Source of the DNA: Aphanothece cf. minutissima CCALA 015
Lineage (GTDB): Bacteria > Cyanobacteriota > Cyanobacteriia > PCC-6307 > Cyanobiaceae
Direction: 5' to 3'
Assembly: GCA_003003925.1 (NCBI GenBank)
Contig: PVWP01000005.1
Coordinates: forward strand, 186,001 to 250,000
Length of the DNA: 64,000 nt
Below the pieces are notes generated by a model. It had not been told where the DNA came from and made no database searches. It worked only from the letters and a program-made list of their open reading frames with translations. The translations under genes were made by a program, and so were the position numbers. Shown one piece after another: positions 34,453 through 44,701 of the stretch (the stretch's first letter is position 1; each line of letters starts with the position of its first letter).

Positions 34453-35037
34453 ATGGTCCTGACGAGCTCCACCATGCTGCCCCTCGGCACACCCCTGCCG
34501 CTGGCCGCCATGCGGGCCGCTCTGCGGCCGGTCACGGGCGGTCCGCTCGCGGCCGCCGCCCTGGCCGGAAGCCCGGTGCTGGTGCTGTTCCTCTGCCCCC
34601 ACTGCCCGTTCGTGAAGCACGTGGAGACGGAGCTCACCCGGCTGCAGGGCGACCTGGAGGGGCGGGTGAGCCTGATCGGCGTCTGCAGCAACAGCACCGC
34701 CAGCCACCCCCAGGACGGGCCGGCGGGGATGGCGGCCCAGGCCGCGGCCTGCGGCTGGACCTTCCCCTACCTGCAGGACCCTGACCAGAGCGTGGCCCGC
34801 GCCTTCCGGGCCGCCTGCACCCCGGACGTCTTCCTCTTCGATGGGGCCCACCGCCTCGCCTACCGGGGCCAGCTGGATGGCAGCCGGCCCGGCGGCGAGC
34901 CCTGCGACGGCCGGGATCTGCGGGCGGCCGTGACCGCCCTGCTGGAGGGACGGCCGGTGCCGGAACCGCAGCGGCCGGCGATCGGCTGCAACATCAAGTG
35001 GCAGGCGGGTGCCGAGCCCCCCTGGTTCAGCGGCTGA
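34453..35037 (+). CDS. thioredoxin-family redox protein
   Basis: A 194-residue protein of the thioredoxin-like AhpC/TSA group, with no signal peptide. The redox site is FLCPHCPFVKHVETEL (CPHC), unlike the CGPC of classical thioredoxin, and the cis-Pro strand is AACTPDVFLFDGAHRLAYRG. It ends GCNIKWQAGAEPPWF, a conserved tail in this cyanobacterial family that brings a further cysteine. Probably a cytoplasmic thiol reductant or peroxidase; the substrate is unknown. ATG 34453 is close to the divergent lipoprotein start. Confidence 0.85.
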   Translation: MVLTSSTMLPLGTPLPLAAMRAALRPVTGGPLAAAALAGSPVLVLFLCPHCPFVKHVETELTRLQGDLEGRVSLIGVCSNSTASHPQDGPAGMAAQAAACGWTFPYLQDPDQSVARAFRAACTPDVFLFDGAHRLAYRGQLDGSRPGGEPCDGRDLRAAVTALLEGRPVPEPQRPAIGCNIKWQAGAEPPWFSG

Positions 35038-35091
35038 CGCTTCCAGGGGGCCGGCGGCGGCGGTCGGATCCGCAGGCTTAATGTTGCCGCC

Positions 35092-36294
<1,203 letters not shown>

Positions 36295-36306
36295 GGCAGC
36301 CCCCGC

Positions 36307-37809
36307 CTAACCCCGGGGCAGGGCGGCGTGGAGCGCCTTGAAGCGGGCCTGCTGGACCTTGTGGCTGACGATCGGCTCGGGGTAACCCCGGCGCTCCAGC
36401 GGTCCGATCGCGCCGCTGATCAGGTCGGCGGTGGCCACATGGGCCAGCTCCGGCAACCAGCGGCGGATGTAGGTGGCCTCAGGGTCGAACTTCGCCGCCT
36501 GGGTGGCGGGATTGAAGATGCGCAGGGGCCGGGGATCCATGCCGCTGCTGGCGCTCCACTGCCAGCCGCCGTTGTTGGCCGCCAGGTCGCCGTCCACCAG
36601 CCGCTGCATGAACACCTGCTCGCCTTGGCGCCAGTCGCAGATCAGATCCTTCACCAGGAAGGAGGCCACGATCATGCGGCAGCGGTTGTGCATCCAGCCG
36701 CTGGTGTTCAGCTGCCGCATCGCCGCGTCCACGATCGGGAAGCCGGTACACCCCTCGCGCCAGGCCCGCAGCCGCTCGGGATCGTTCTCCCATGGGAAGA
36801 CCTTCCACTGGGGCCGGTAGGGCCCCTCGGCCAGTTCCGGGAAATGGAACAGGGCCTGCTGGTAGAACTCGCGCCAGGCCAGCTCCTGCTCCCAGACGCC
36901 GATGGAGGTGAGGGCCTCGGCGCTGCGGGCGAGGGCCCGGGCGCCCCGGGCGGCGGCCCAGGCCTGGCGGGGGCTGAGGGTGCCGACGCTGAGGGCGGCG
37001 GACAGCGCGGAGGTGCCGGCCTCACCCGGCAGGTTGCGGCCCGGCTCGTAGGCGGCCAGGGGACCGCCGTTGACGCCGCCGTCGGCGAAGGCCTGCAGCT
37101 GCGCCAGGGCGGCCGCCTCCCCGGGACGGCAGGGGCAGAGATCGGCGCCGCTGAAGGGGAAACCGAGTTCCTCGGCACTGGGCACGGCACTCAGCATGGG
37201 CAGGGCCTGCCACAGGGGCGCCCGCTCCGCCGGCAGGGCGCTGGGCTCGAGATCCAGCAGACCGCCCGGCGCCGCCACCGGCTCCAGGCCGCCGGCGGAT
37301 CCGGCGCCGAGGGCGGCCCGGCCCTCCACCTGGCCGCGCCAGTTGCGCAGGAAGGGGCCGTAGACCCGATAGGGCTCCCCGGCGCCGGTGCGGATCGCCT
37401 CCGGGGCCACCAGCAGCTGGTCCCAGTCCACCAGCACCCGGGTGTCCTGGGCCCGCAGCGCCGCCGCCACCTGCCGGTCGCGCTCGCGGCCGTAGGGCTC
37501 CACCTCCCGGTTCCAGGCCACCACCGAGGCCCCCGTCGCCAGGGCCGCCTGGGCCACCAGGACCGCCGGATCGCCCTGCAGGATCAGAAGCCGGCTGCCC
37601 GCCGCCCGCCAGCGGACCGCCAGCTCCCGCAGGCTCTCGCACAGAAACCAGGCCCGGGCCGGAGCCATCAGTGGGCCTGAGACGATCGCCGGATCGAGCA
37701 CGTAGAGGCCGGTGACCGCCGGGGTGGCGGCGGCCGCCGCCGCCAGGCCCAGGTTGTCGGCCAGGCGCAGGTCGCGGCGATGCCAGAACAGCCAGCGCTC
37801 CGGGGCCAT
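36307..37809 (-). CDS. phr: deoxyribodipyrimidine photolyase
   Basis: A 500-residue light-driven repair enzyme of the photolyase/cryptochrome family. The N-terminal alpha/beta antenna domain begins RWLFWHRRDLRLADN, and the C-terminal FAD domain has INTSGWMHNRCRMI-type sequence (LNTSGWMHNRCRMIVASFL) and FAANNGGWQWSA-type (AANNGGWQWSASSGMDPRPL). This composition and length fit class I CPD photolyases of cyanobacteria with a deazaflavin antenna. The start ATG overlaps the stop of the upstream NUDIX gene by one base, so they are probably co-transcribed. Confidence 0.93.
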   Translation of the reverse strand: MAPERWLFWHRRDLRLADNLGLAAAAAATPAVTGLYVLDPAIVSGPLMAPARAWFLCESLRELAVRWRAAGSRLLILQGDPAVLVAQAALATGASVVAWNREVEPYGRERDRQVAAALRAQDTRVLVDWDQLLVAPEAIRTGAGEPYRVYGPFLRNWRGQVEGRAALGAGSAGGLEPVAAPGGLLDLEPSALPAERAPLWQALPMLSAVPSAEELGFPFSGADLCPCRPGEAAALAQLQAFADGGVNGGPLAAYEPGRNLPGEAGTSALSAALSVGTLSPRQAWAAARGARALARSAEALTSIGVWEQELAWREFYQQALFHFPELAEGPYRPQWKVFPWENDPERLRAWREGCTGFPIVDAAMRQLNTSGWMHNRCRMIVASFLVKDLICDWRQGEQVFMQRLVDGDLAANNGGWQWSASSGMDPRPLRIFNPATQAAKFDPEATYIRRWLPELAHVATADLISGAIGPLERRGYPEPIVSHKVQQARFKALHAALPRG

Positions 37810-38381
37810 CAGGATCCCAGCAGCTGGCGGGCGCGGTACCAGGCGGTCACGGTCTTGCCGTCCAGGGCCTCGTCGCCGCTGGCCAGGAGCGCATCCAGCT
37901 GGGCCGGCTCCAGCAGCAGCACCTCCATGTCCTCGTCGTCGTCACCGGGGGGGCGGTCCTGCAGCAGGGTGAGATCGCGGGCCAGGAACAGGTGGATCAC
38001 CTCGTCGGAGTAGCCGGGGCAGGGGTGCATGGCGCCGAGGGGGTCCCAGCGGCTGGCGCTGTAGCCGGTCTCCTCCTCCAGCTCCCGCCGCATCGAGCCC
38101 AGGGGCTCCTCCCCCTCCTCCAGGGTTCCGGCCGGGAACTCCAGCAGCCGGCCGGCCACGGCGAAGCGGTACTGGCGCAGGATCACCACCCGGCCGTCCT
38201 CGAGCACGGGCACCGCCAGGGACGCCCCCGGATGGCGGATCACGCCGTAGGTGCCCTCGATGCCGATCGGCAGCACCACCCGGTTGAGCTCGAAGCGCAC
38301 CTTGCGGGCCTGGAGGGCGGCGGTGGTTTCCAGATGGGTGCAGGGCTCGGGGGGCGGCAGGGGAGCCATGGGGCAGGCCAT
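37809..38381 (-). CDS. NUDIX hydrolase (ADP-ribose pyrophosphatase-like)
   Basis: A 190-residue NUDIX enzyme. The NUDIX box G-x5-E-x7-REUXEEXGU is complete: GTLEEGEEPLGSMRRELEEE followed by TGY. The preceding FAVAGRLLEFPAGTL fits the ADP-ribose pyrophosphatase subgroup (NudF-like), which hydrolyses ADP-ribose to AMP and ribose-5-phosphate. The exact substrate is not provable by eye. It overlaps phr by one base at the 3' end and follows folK by 42 bp on the same strand, so the order folK-NUDIX-phr may be one operon. Confidence 0.9.
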   Translation of the reverse strand: MACPMAPLPPPEPCTHLETTAALQARKVRFELNRVVLPIGIEGTYGVIRHPGASLAVPVLEDGRVVILRQYRFAVAGRLLEFPAGTLEEGEEPLGSMRRELEEETGYSASRWDPLGAMHPCPGYSDEVIHLFLARDLTLLQDRPPGDDDEDMEVLLLEPAQLDALLASGDEALDGKTVTAWYRARQLLGS

Positions 38382-38423
38382 CGGGGCCCCCAGTGTGACG
38401 GGCGGGGGCCGCTGGGCGCGGTA

Positions 38424-39029
38424 TCAGGGGCCTTCCGGCCAGCCCGGCTCCCCCGGCAGTACCAGGGGCGGCGGCTCCAAGGCGGCCCGCGGCAGGGCCG
38501 CCAGCCCTGCGGAGGCCGTGAGGGGGGTGCCGGTGGGCGCCACGGGAAGGGGCAGGTCCGGGTCGATCGCCGCCAGGGGGGCGAGCACGAAGGCCCGCTC
38601 CCCCAGGCGCGGATGGGGCAGCTCCAGCTCCGGGCTGCCGCAGGTGAAGGGCCCGCACCAGAGCAGGTCGAGATCGAGACGGCGGGGTCCCCAGCGCTCG
38701 CGGCGCTCCCGGCCGAACGTCGCCTCCAGCTGCAGCAGCCGCGCCAGCAACCGGGTGGGATCAGGCCATCGCTCCCCCGGCAGTGAGGCCGCTGCGAGCC
38801 GCGCCAGCAGGACGGCGTTGAGGTAGGGCGGCTGTCCCGGCGGCCCCCCCACCGGCTGGGTGAGGAACCGGGGCGACCAGCTCAGCTGCAGGGGCGCCAC
38901 GGCCCAGGCCCGCAGCTCGGCCTCCAGCTGCGGCCGCACGGCCGTGAAGGTGGCGACGGGGTCGCCGAGGTTGGCCCCGAGGGCGATGGCCAGGCTGACG
39001 GAGAGGGGATCGGCAGGGGAGTGGACCAT
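38424..39029 (-). CDS. folK: 2-amino-4-hydroxy-6-hydroxymethyldihydropteridine diphosphokinase
   Basis: This enzyme pyrophosphorylates the pterin in folate synthesis. The protein has 201 residues. Motifs are IALGANLGDP at the N-terminus, PYLNAVLLARL, and the signature WGPRRLDLDLLWCG near residue 120, followed by LPHPRLGERAFVLAPLAAIDP. ATG 39029 (MVHSPADPLSVSLAIALG) gives a normal length. It lies upstream of the NUDIX hydrolase gene and diverges from the thioredoxin-like gene at 39174. Confidence 0.94.
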   Translation of the reverse strand: MVHSPADPLSVSLAIALGANLGDPVATFTAVRPQLEAELRAWAVAPLQLSWSPRFLTQPVGGPPGQPPYLNAVLLARLAAASLPGERWPDPTRLLARLLQLEATFGRERRERWGPRRLDLDLLWCGPFTCGSPELELPHPRLGERAFVLAPLAAIDPDLPLPVAPTGTPLTASAGLAALPRAALEPPPLVLPGEPGWPEGP

Positions 39030-39173
39030 CGACCGTCGCCCTCGGGCCTTCGCCAGCAACACCCTTCCGGGCCGGTGGGAGCCATCCTGGCCAACGGCCG
39101 GCGGCGGGACGGCGCTGCGGCAATCCACCGGAAGGGGCCGGCGGTACTTGAGGCGTCCATCGACGCCGCCCCG

Positions 39174-39659
39174 ATGTCCTTCCCCCTGTCCGTGCTGCTG
39201 CTCTCCCTCGCCAACCCGCTGCCCGGCGGCCTGGCTGGACCGGCGTCCCTCGGCGCACCGCTTCCGGTGGACGGAGCTGGGGCGTGGCTGGCCCAGAAGC
39301 CGGCCGGGGCCCTCGCCCCGTCGCTGCAGGGCCGCCCGGTGGTGGTGGATATCTATGCCAGCTGGTGCCCCGCCTGCCGCACGATCGCGCCGACGCTGCG
39401 CTCCCTCGCGAAGAGTCAGGCCGGCAAAGCCACGTTCGTGACCTTCGACGTGTCCGATGCCGCCACGTTGAAGGCCTCCCGCGAACGGGCCAGGTCGCTC
39501 GGGCTCGGCGCGTTCCTGGAAGCCAACCGCAGCCAGACCTCCCTGGTGGCCGTCATCGACCCCCGCAGCGGCACCAGCGTGCAGACCTTCCGGGCCAGCA
39601 CGGATGCGGGCGCCTACGTCGCCGCCATCGGCAAGGCCCAGTCGATGATCCGGCGATGA
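39174..39659 (+). CDS. exported thioredoxin-like protein
   Basis: A 161-residue thioredoxin-fold protein. The N-terminus [20 protein letters not shown] is a signal-like hydrophobic segment, so the domain is predicted to face the periplasm or lumen. The active site is [14 protein letters not shown] (CPAC). The cis-Pro region is atypical ([15 protein letters not shown]). It is fused by an ATGA overlap to the CcdA-like gene, which fits a thiol-disulfide relay supplying electrons for cytochrome c or other disulfide reduction. ATG 39174 is the start that gives a signal peptide; the frame upstream is not needed. Confidence 0.85.
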   Translation: MSFPLSVLLLSLANPLPGGLAGPASLGAPLPVDGAGAWLAQKPAGALAPSLQGRPVVVDIYASWCPACRTIAPTLRSLAKSQAGKATFVTFDVSDAATLKASRERARSLGLGAFLEANRSQTSLVAVIDPRSGTSVQTFRASTDAGAYVAAIGKAQSMIRR

Positions 39660-40480
39660 TCCGGTCCCCCCTGAACCGCACCGGACCGGCGTTGCTGGTG
39701 GTCCTGGCCGCGGCGTCCCTGGCGGCGGCACTGGCGTTGGAGGGCCTGCCGCGGATCGGGGGCCATCTGGATCAGGCGATCCTGGCCGCGTCGCAGGCCT
39801 ACGCCGAACGGTTCGAGGCCAGGCCTTCGCCCCCACCGCTGCTGGTTCCGATGGCCGCGTTCCTCGGTGGGCTGCTGGCGAGCGTGTCGCCCTGCGTGCT
39901 GGCGATGCTGCCGTTGAACCTCGGCTACATCGGCACCCTCGGGCCGCTCAGCCGTGGCCAGGCCGTGGTCAGGGTGGCCGGCTTCGTGGCCGGGACCGTC
40001 CTGGTGCTGAGTCTGTTCGGCCTGGTCGCCTCGTTCGCCTCGGCGGTGGTGGTGGACCACCGCGGCCCTGTCCACCTCGGGGTGGGTCTGGTGATCCTGC
40101 TGATGGGGCTCCATCTGGGGGGATGGCTGCCGCTGCGGCTGCCCCGCCTGCCGGCACTGCCCCCATCGGGAGGGCCGTTCCTCGTGGGAATGGGCTTCGC
40201 CCTGGTGAGTTCCCCCTGTGCCAGCCCCGTGCTGTTCTCGGTGCTGGCCGCTGCCGCCGGCACCGGCTCCGGTCTGCTGTCGGTGGTCACGATGGTGAGC
40301 TACGCCCTCGGGTACACGGCCCTGATCGCGGCCACCAGCCTCTGGGCCGGTCTGATGGGGGCCTCCCGGAAGCTGCTGCGCCATGGCGCCACCCTCACGC
40401 GGCTCAGTGCGCTGGTGCTGCTGGCGGCGGGGGGGTTCTATGTGCTTCAGGGGCTGATCTGGAGCTGGCGGAACGGATAG
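39656..40480 (+). CDS. ccdA: CcdA/DsbD-like thiol-disulfide transmembrane protein
   Basis: A 274-residue membrane protein of the CcdA/DsbD type, which passes electrons from cytoplasmic thioredoxin to extracytoplasmic thiol proteins. Two conserved cysteines lie in helices: [19 protein letters not shown] and [16 protein letters not shown]. About six to seven helices can be seen. ATG 39656 overlaps the upstream thioredoxin-like stop as ATGA, so the two are translationally coupled. Role in cytochrome c maturation is an inference from the family; a short hydrophobic N-terminal helix precedes the canonical part. Confidence 0.9.
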   Translation: MIRSPLNRTGPALLVVLAAASLAAALALEGLPRIGGHLDQAILAASQAYAERFEARPSPPPLLVPMAAFLGGLLASVSPCVLAMLPLNLGYIGTLGPLSRGQAVVRVAGFVAGTVLVLSLFGLVASFASAVVVDHRGPVHLGVGLVILLMGLHLGGWLPLRLPRLPALPPSGGPFLVGMGFALVSSPCASPVLFSVLAAAAGTGSGLLSVVTMVSYALGYTALIAATSLWAGLMGASRKLLRHGATLTRLSALVLLAAGGFYVLQGLIWSWRNG

Positions 40481-40545
40481 ACGACGGCCATGGCCCCGCC
40501 GCCACCCGGTCGGCGAGACTGGCCATCCCACCCAGCCACTGCCCC

Positions 40546-42657
40546 ATGGTCGTCAGCGGGTCCCCTGCCGCGCCCGCCGGTGCCGCCCCCACCGGCAGCT
40601 TTCCGCTGGCCGCCATCACCGGCCACGGCACCCTGAAGCTGGCCCTGCTGCTGGCGGCGGTGGACCCCGGCCTGGGCGGGGTGGTGATCGCCGGCGGGCG
40701 CGGCACCGGCAAGTCGGTGCTGGCCCGGGGGCTCCATGCCCTGCTGCCGCCGATCGACGTGATCGATCTGGCCGATGGTCCGGGGCTGCGGCAGGCGGAT
40801 CCCTCCCGGCCCGACGAGTGGGACGGCCCCACCCGGCAACGCATCACCGAGCTGGGCGGCGATCCCAGCGGCGCCGATCCGGAGGCCCTGCTGCCCACCC
40901 GGGTGATTCCGGCCCCGTTCATCCAGGTGCCCCTCGGCGTCACCGAAGACCGGCTGATCGGCTCAGTGGACGTGGCCGCCTCCCTGACCGCCGGGGCGCC
41001 GGTGTTCCAGCCCGGACTGCTGGCGGAGGCCCACCGGGGGGTGCTCTACGTCGACGAGCTCAACCTGCTCGATGACGGCATCACCAACCTGCTGCTGGCG
41101 GCGGTGGGCTCCGGCGAGAACCGCATCGAACGGGAGGGGCTGAGCCTGTCCCACCCCTGCCGCTGCCTGCTGATCGCCACCTACAACCCGGAGGAGGGGG
41201 CGGTGCGCGACCACCTGCTCGACCGCTTCGCCATCGCCCTGTCGGCCAACCAGCTGCTCGACACCGACCAGCGGGTGGCGATCACCCGCTCGGCCCTCGA
41301 CCACGGCGCCTCCAGCAGCGCCTTCGGCGCCCGCTGGCAGGAGGAAACCGAGGCCCTGGCCACCCAGCTGCTGCTGGCCCGCCAGTGGCTGCCGGACGTG
41401 ACCATCGACCGGGAGCAGATCCGCTACCTGGTCACCGAAGCCATCCGCGGCGGCGTCGAGGGCCACCGGGCCGAGCTCTACGCGGTGCGGGTGGCCCGGG
41501 CCCATGCGGCCCTCTCCGGCCGCGACCGGGTGGAGGCGGACGATCTGCAGGTGGCGGTGCGCCTGGTGATCGCCCCGCGGGCCCTGCAGCTGCCGCCCCA
41601 GAATCCCGACCAGCCCATGGAGCCGCCGCCACCGCCACCGCCCCAGGGGGAGCAGCCCCCCGAGGACCCGGAACCGCCCGAGCAGGAGCCGGAGAACGAG
41701 GAGCCCGAGGATCAGGACGAGGAGGACGAGGACGACAGCCCGGAGGACCAGGCCCCGCCCCAGATCCCCGAGGAATTCCTCCTGGATCCCGAGGCCACCG
41801 CCATCCACCCCGACCTGCTGGTGTTCGCTTCGGCGAAGGCCAGGAGCGGCGGCAGCGGCAGCCGGGCGGTGGTGTTCAGCGACAGCCGCGGCCGCTACGT
41901 CAAGCCGATGCTGCCCCGGGGCCCCGTGCGCCGCATCGCCATCGACGCCACCCTGCGGGCCGCCGCGCCTTACCAGAAGGCCCGCCGCGCCCGGGAGCCG
42001 CACCGCAAGGTGATCGTGGAGGAGGGGGACCTGCGGGCCAAGCAGCTGCAGCGCAAGGCCGGCGCCCTGGTGATCTTCCTGGTGGATGCCAGCGGCTCGA
42101 TGGCCCTGAACAGGATGCAGAGCGCCAAGGGGGCCGTGATCCGCCTGCTCACCGAGGCCTACGAAAACCGCGATGAGGTGGCCCTGATCACCTTCCGCGG
42201 CGAGCAGGCCGAGGTGCTGCTGCCACCCACCCGCTCGATCACCGCCGCCCGCCGGCGGCTGGAATCGATGCCCTGCGGCGGCGGCTCACCCCTGGCCCAC
42301 GGCCTTGCCCAGGCGGCCCGGGTGGGGGCGAACGCCCTGGCCACCGGCGACCTGGGCCAGGTGGTGGTGGTGGCCATCACCGATGGCCGCGGCAACGTGC
42401 CCCTGAGCCGCTCCCTGGGCCAGCCGGTGCTGGAGGGGGAGGAACCGGTGGACCTCAAGGAGGAACTGCGCCAGGTGGCCAGCCGCTACCAGAGCCTGGG
42501 TCTGCGGCTGCTGGTGATCGACACGGAACGCAAGTTCATCGGCAGCGGCATGGGCAAGGTGCTGGCCGAGGCGGCCGGCGGCCGCTACGTGCAGCTGCCC
42601 AAGGCGAGCGACCAGGCCATCGCCGCCATCGCCCTGGAGGCGATCAACGGTTTCTGA
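40546..42657 (+). CDS. chlD: magnesium chelatase ATPase subunit D
   Basis: Subunit D of Mg-protoporphyrin chelatase (ChlHID), the first committed step of chlorophyll synthesis. The 703-residue protein has an AAA-type domain with Walker A GGRGTGKS near residue 49 and DELNLLD as its Walker-B-like motif. A Pro-rich then Glu/Asp-rich linker follows, at about residues 355-405. A C-terminal von Willebrand A domain carries the MIDAS motif [13 protein letters not shown] 40546 ([12 protein letters not shown]) precedes the conserved [18 protein letters not shown]. It has 65 bp of spacer after the CcdA-like gene. The last 14 bp overlap the convergent MlaD-like gene. Confidence 0.97.
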   Translation: MVVSGSPAAPAGAAPTGSFPLAAITGHGTLKLALLLAAVDPGLGGVVIAGGRGTGKSVLARGLHALLPPIDVIDLADGPGLRQADPSRPDEWDGPTRQRITELGGDPSGADPEALLPTRVIPAPFIQVPLGVTEDRLIGSVDVAASLTAGAPVFQPGLLAEAHRGVLYVDELNLLDDGITNLLLAAVGSGENRIEREGLSLSHPCRCLLIATYNPEEGAVRDHLLDRFAIALSANQLLDTDQRVAITRSALDHGASSSAFGARWQEETEALATQLLLARQWLPDVTIDREQIRYLVTEAIRGGVEGHRAELYAVRVARAHAALSGRDRVEADDLQVAVRLVIAPRALQLPPQNPDQPMEPPPPPPPQGEQPPEDPEPPEQEPENEEPEDQDEEDEDDSPEDQAPPQIPEEFLLDPEATAIHPDLLVFASAKARSGGSGSRAVVFSDSRGRYVKPMLPRGPVRRIAIDATLRAAAPYQKARRAREPHRKVIVEEGDLRAKQLQRKAGALVIFLVDASGSMALNRMQSAKGAVIRLLTEAYENRDEVALITFRGEQAEVLLPPTRSITAARRRLESMPCGGGSPLAHGLAQAARVGANALATGDLGQVVVVAITDGRGNVPLSRSLGQPVLEGEEPVDLKEELRQVASRYQSLGLRLLVIDTERKFIGSGMGKVLAEAAGGRYVQLPKASDQAIAAIALEAINGF

Positions 42658-43666
42658 CCGTGGGAGCCAGCCGGTCCTGGGCGGCCTGGCGGGCGGCCCT
42701 GGCCTCCTGCTGGCGGGCGTCCTGGCGGGCCTTGCGGTCGCGCGCCGCATCCACCTCGGCGGGGTAGAGCTCTTCGAAGAACCGGCCCAGGCCGATCGAG
42801 ACGCTGCGGATGCCGTCGAGGAACTTGGGATCCCCCGTGAGCTTGCTCACGTCGCCGCCGACGGCCGACCAGCGGTCGGTGAGCTGCTTGGCGTTGGTGA
42901 GCGTGGCCTGCAGATCGGCCACGGTCTTCGGGTTGTCCAATGCCGCCGCCAGGTTGCCCACGTGCTTGCTGGCCCGGGCGGCATCGGCGCTGGCCAGGTT
43001 GAGGTTGCTCAGGATCGGGTCCACCTTGCCCACCGAACGGTTCAGCTGGTTGACCAGCACCTGGGCGTCCCGCAGGAAGACCTGGCCACTCTTGGTGAGC
43101 AGTTCGGTCTCCTTGGCGGTCTTGGAGAAGGCGGCGGTGGCCGCCACCATCTGCTGAACGAGCTGTTCCTTCTCGGCCTGGTCGAGCAGACCCTGGACCG
43201 TTTCGGTGACCGTGTCGAGGCTGGCCGCCGCGATTCCCTTCACCTGGCCGCCATTGCAGACCATGCGGGTGTTGTTGCAGCCCCGCTCCCGTGGCCCCGG
43301 CAGGCTGGCCGGCAGGGGGGGGCCGCCCACCAGCAGGGACACCTGGGCGTCGCCCCCGAGCAGGGAGGCATTGCCGACCCGGGCCACCAGGGGGCGGGCC
43401 AGCCGCAGGCGCGGGTCGGTGATCTCCAGGTCGGCCACCACGGCCGCGTCGGTGACGGTGACCCGACGCACGCTGCCCACCAGCACGCCGCGGAAGGTGA
43501 CCGGCGAACGGTCGGCCAGACCGGCGGCATCGGCGAAGCTGGCGCGGATCGTCCAGGTGTTGCCCCTCAGGGAGATCCCCCGCAGCCAGAACCACAGACC
43601 CAGGCCACTGGCGATGGCGGCCAGCAGGGAAAATCCAACCAGGGCTTCACGGACACTCCGGCGCAT
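42644..43666 (-). CDS. MlaD/Mce family lipid-transport protein
   Basis: A 340-residue membrane-anchored MCE protein, the periplasmic substrate-binding partner of Mla-type lipid ABC transporters. A single N-terminal helix ([20 protein letters not shown]) is followed by the MCE domain with [17 protein letters not shown] long helical part follows, ending in a basic Ala/Arg/Gln-rich tail. ATG 43666 lies four bases after the stop of the ABC ATPase gene, so they form an operon. The third partner, the MlaE permease, is not in the window. A lipid-trafficking role between membranes is inferred. Confidence 0.88.
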   Translation of the reverse strand: MRRSVREALVGFSLLAAIASGLGLWFWLRGISLRGNTWTIRASFADAAGLADRSPVTFRGVLVGSVRRVTVTDAAVVADLEITDPRLRLARPLVARVGNASLLGGDAQVSLLVGGPPLPASLPGPRERGCNNTRMVCNGGQVKGIAAASLDTVTETVQGLLDQAEKEQLVQQMVAATAAFSKTAKETELLTKSGQVFLRDAQVLVNQLNRSVGKVDPILSNLNLASADAARASKHVGNLAAALDNPKTVADLQATLTNAKQLTDRWSAVGGDVSKLTGDPKFLDGIRSVSIGLGRFFEELYPAEVDAARDRKARQDARQQEARAARQAAQDRLAPTVRNR

Positions 43667-43670
43667 GGGC

Positions 43671-44438
43671 TCAGTTCTCGGCCGGCTGCATCGGTCCGTG
43701 CAGACTACCGCTCCGAAACTGCACCACATAGGGATTGGTGCTGACCCGGAAGTCCTCCACCGTCCCGACCCAGCGGAAGCGGCCGTCGTAGAGGAGGGCG
43801 ACGCGTTCGGCGCAGCGGTCGATCGTGCTCATCACATGGCTGACCACCAGGGTGGAGGCGTGCACGATGCGGGAGGTGCGCACGATCAGGTCCTCGATGC
43901 GGGTGCAGGCCACCGGGTCGAGGCCGGCGGTGGGCTCGTCGAAGAGGAGCAGGGGGGTGCGGGCCGAGGCCAGGGTGGGGTCGTCGATCAGGGCACGGGC
44001 GAAGCTCACCCGCTTCTGCATGCCGCCGCTGAGCTCCCCCGGCATGCGGTCGGCGATGCCCGCCAGCCCCACGGCCTGCAGGGCCTGGTCCACCCGCTCG
44101 GCGATCTCCCGCTCCCCCAGGCGGCTGAAGCGGTAGAGCAGGAAGCCGACGTTCTCGCGCACGGACAGCGAGGCCAGCAGGGCGGGGTTCTGGAAGACCA
44201 GGCGCACGTCCGGGGGGTGGCGCTGGTCCAGGCGCAGGTAGGTCTGGGGTTCGCCGTGGATGCGCAACAGGCCGGAGGTGGGCAGCTGCAGCCCCGCCAG
44301 CAGGCGCAGCAGGGTGGATTTGCCGGAGCCCGAGGGTCCCACCACGACGAGGCGCTCGCCCGGCGTGAGGCTGAGGTCGACGCGGTCGAGGACCATGTTG
44401 GGTCCCCAGCGCATGCTGAGGTTCTCCATCTGGGCCAC
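43671..44438 (-). CDS. MlaF-type ABC transporter ATP-binding protein
   Basis: A 255-residue ABC ATPase of the lipid-transport (Mla/Ttg2A) group. Walker A is GPSGSGKST, the signature motif LSGGMQKRVSFARAL, and Walker B LLLFDEPTAGLDP. Start is uncertain: TTG 44486 would add 16 residues, and ATG 44429 gives MENLSMRWG; I use GTG 44438 because the ATP-binding fold starts just after. It precedes the MlaD-like gene by four bases and works with it. It diverges from the YvcK-like gene with a spacer of about 260 bp. Confidence 0.9.
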   Translation of the reverse strand: MAQMENLSMRWGPNMVLDRVDLSLTPGERLVVVGPSGSGKSTLLRLLAGLQLPTSGLLRIHGEPQTYLRLDQRHPPDVRLVFQNPALLASLSVRENVGFLLYRFSRLGEREIAERVDQALQAVGLAGIADRMPGELSGGMQKRVSFARALIDDPTLASARTPLLLFDEPTAGLDPVACTRIEDLIVRTSRIVHASTLVVSHVMSTIDRCAERVALLYDGRFRWVGTVEDFRVSTNPYVVQFRSGSLHGPMQPAEN

Positions 44439-44701
44439 CGGTGGGATGGCCGGGGGAACTTTCAGCGCGAGTTGACTGGAGGCCAAGGAACCACGGCGAG
44501 GGGGCCCCTAGAGCCCGGCTCCCATCCTGCCGGTTCAGGACGGGCTTTTCATCCGTACAGTTCCGTTGGTCTGTGTCGCGTCGCCACGCCCTGCCCTTGA
44601 CGGTTCGAGGCCCCGCTGCGAACGCCCGTCGGCGCCGGGGCGGCTCCCGCCCGGGGCGCCCCCGCTGGGTGGGCCGCGGCGACCTGCGTCAGCAGGACCT
44701 G

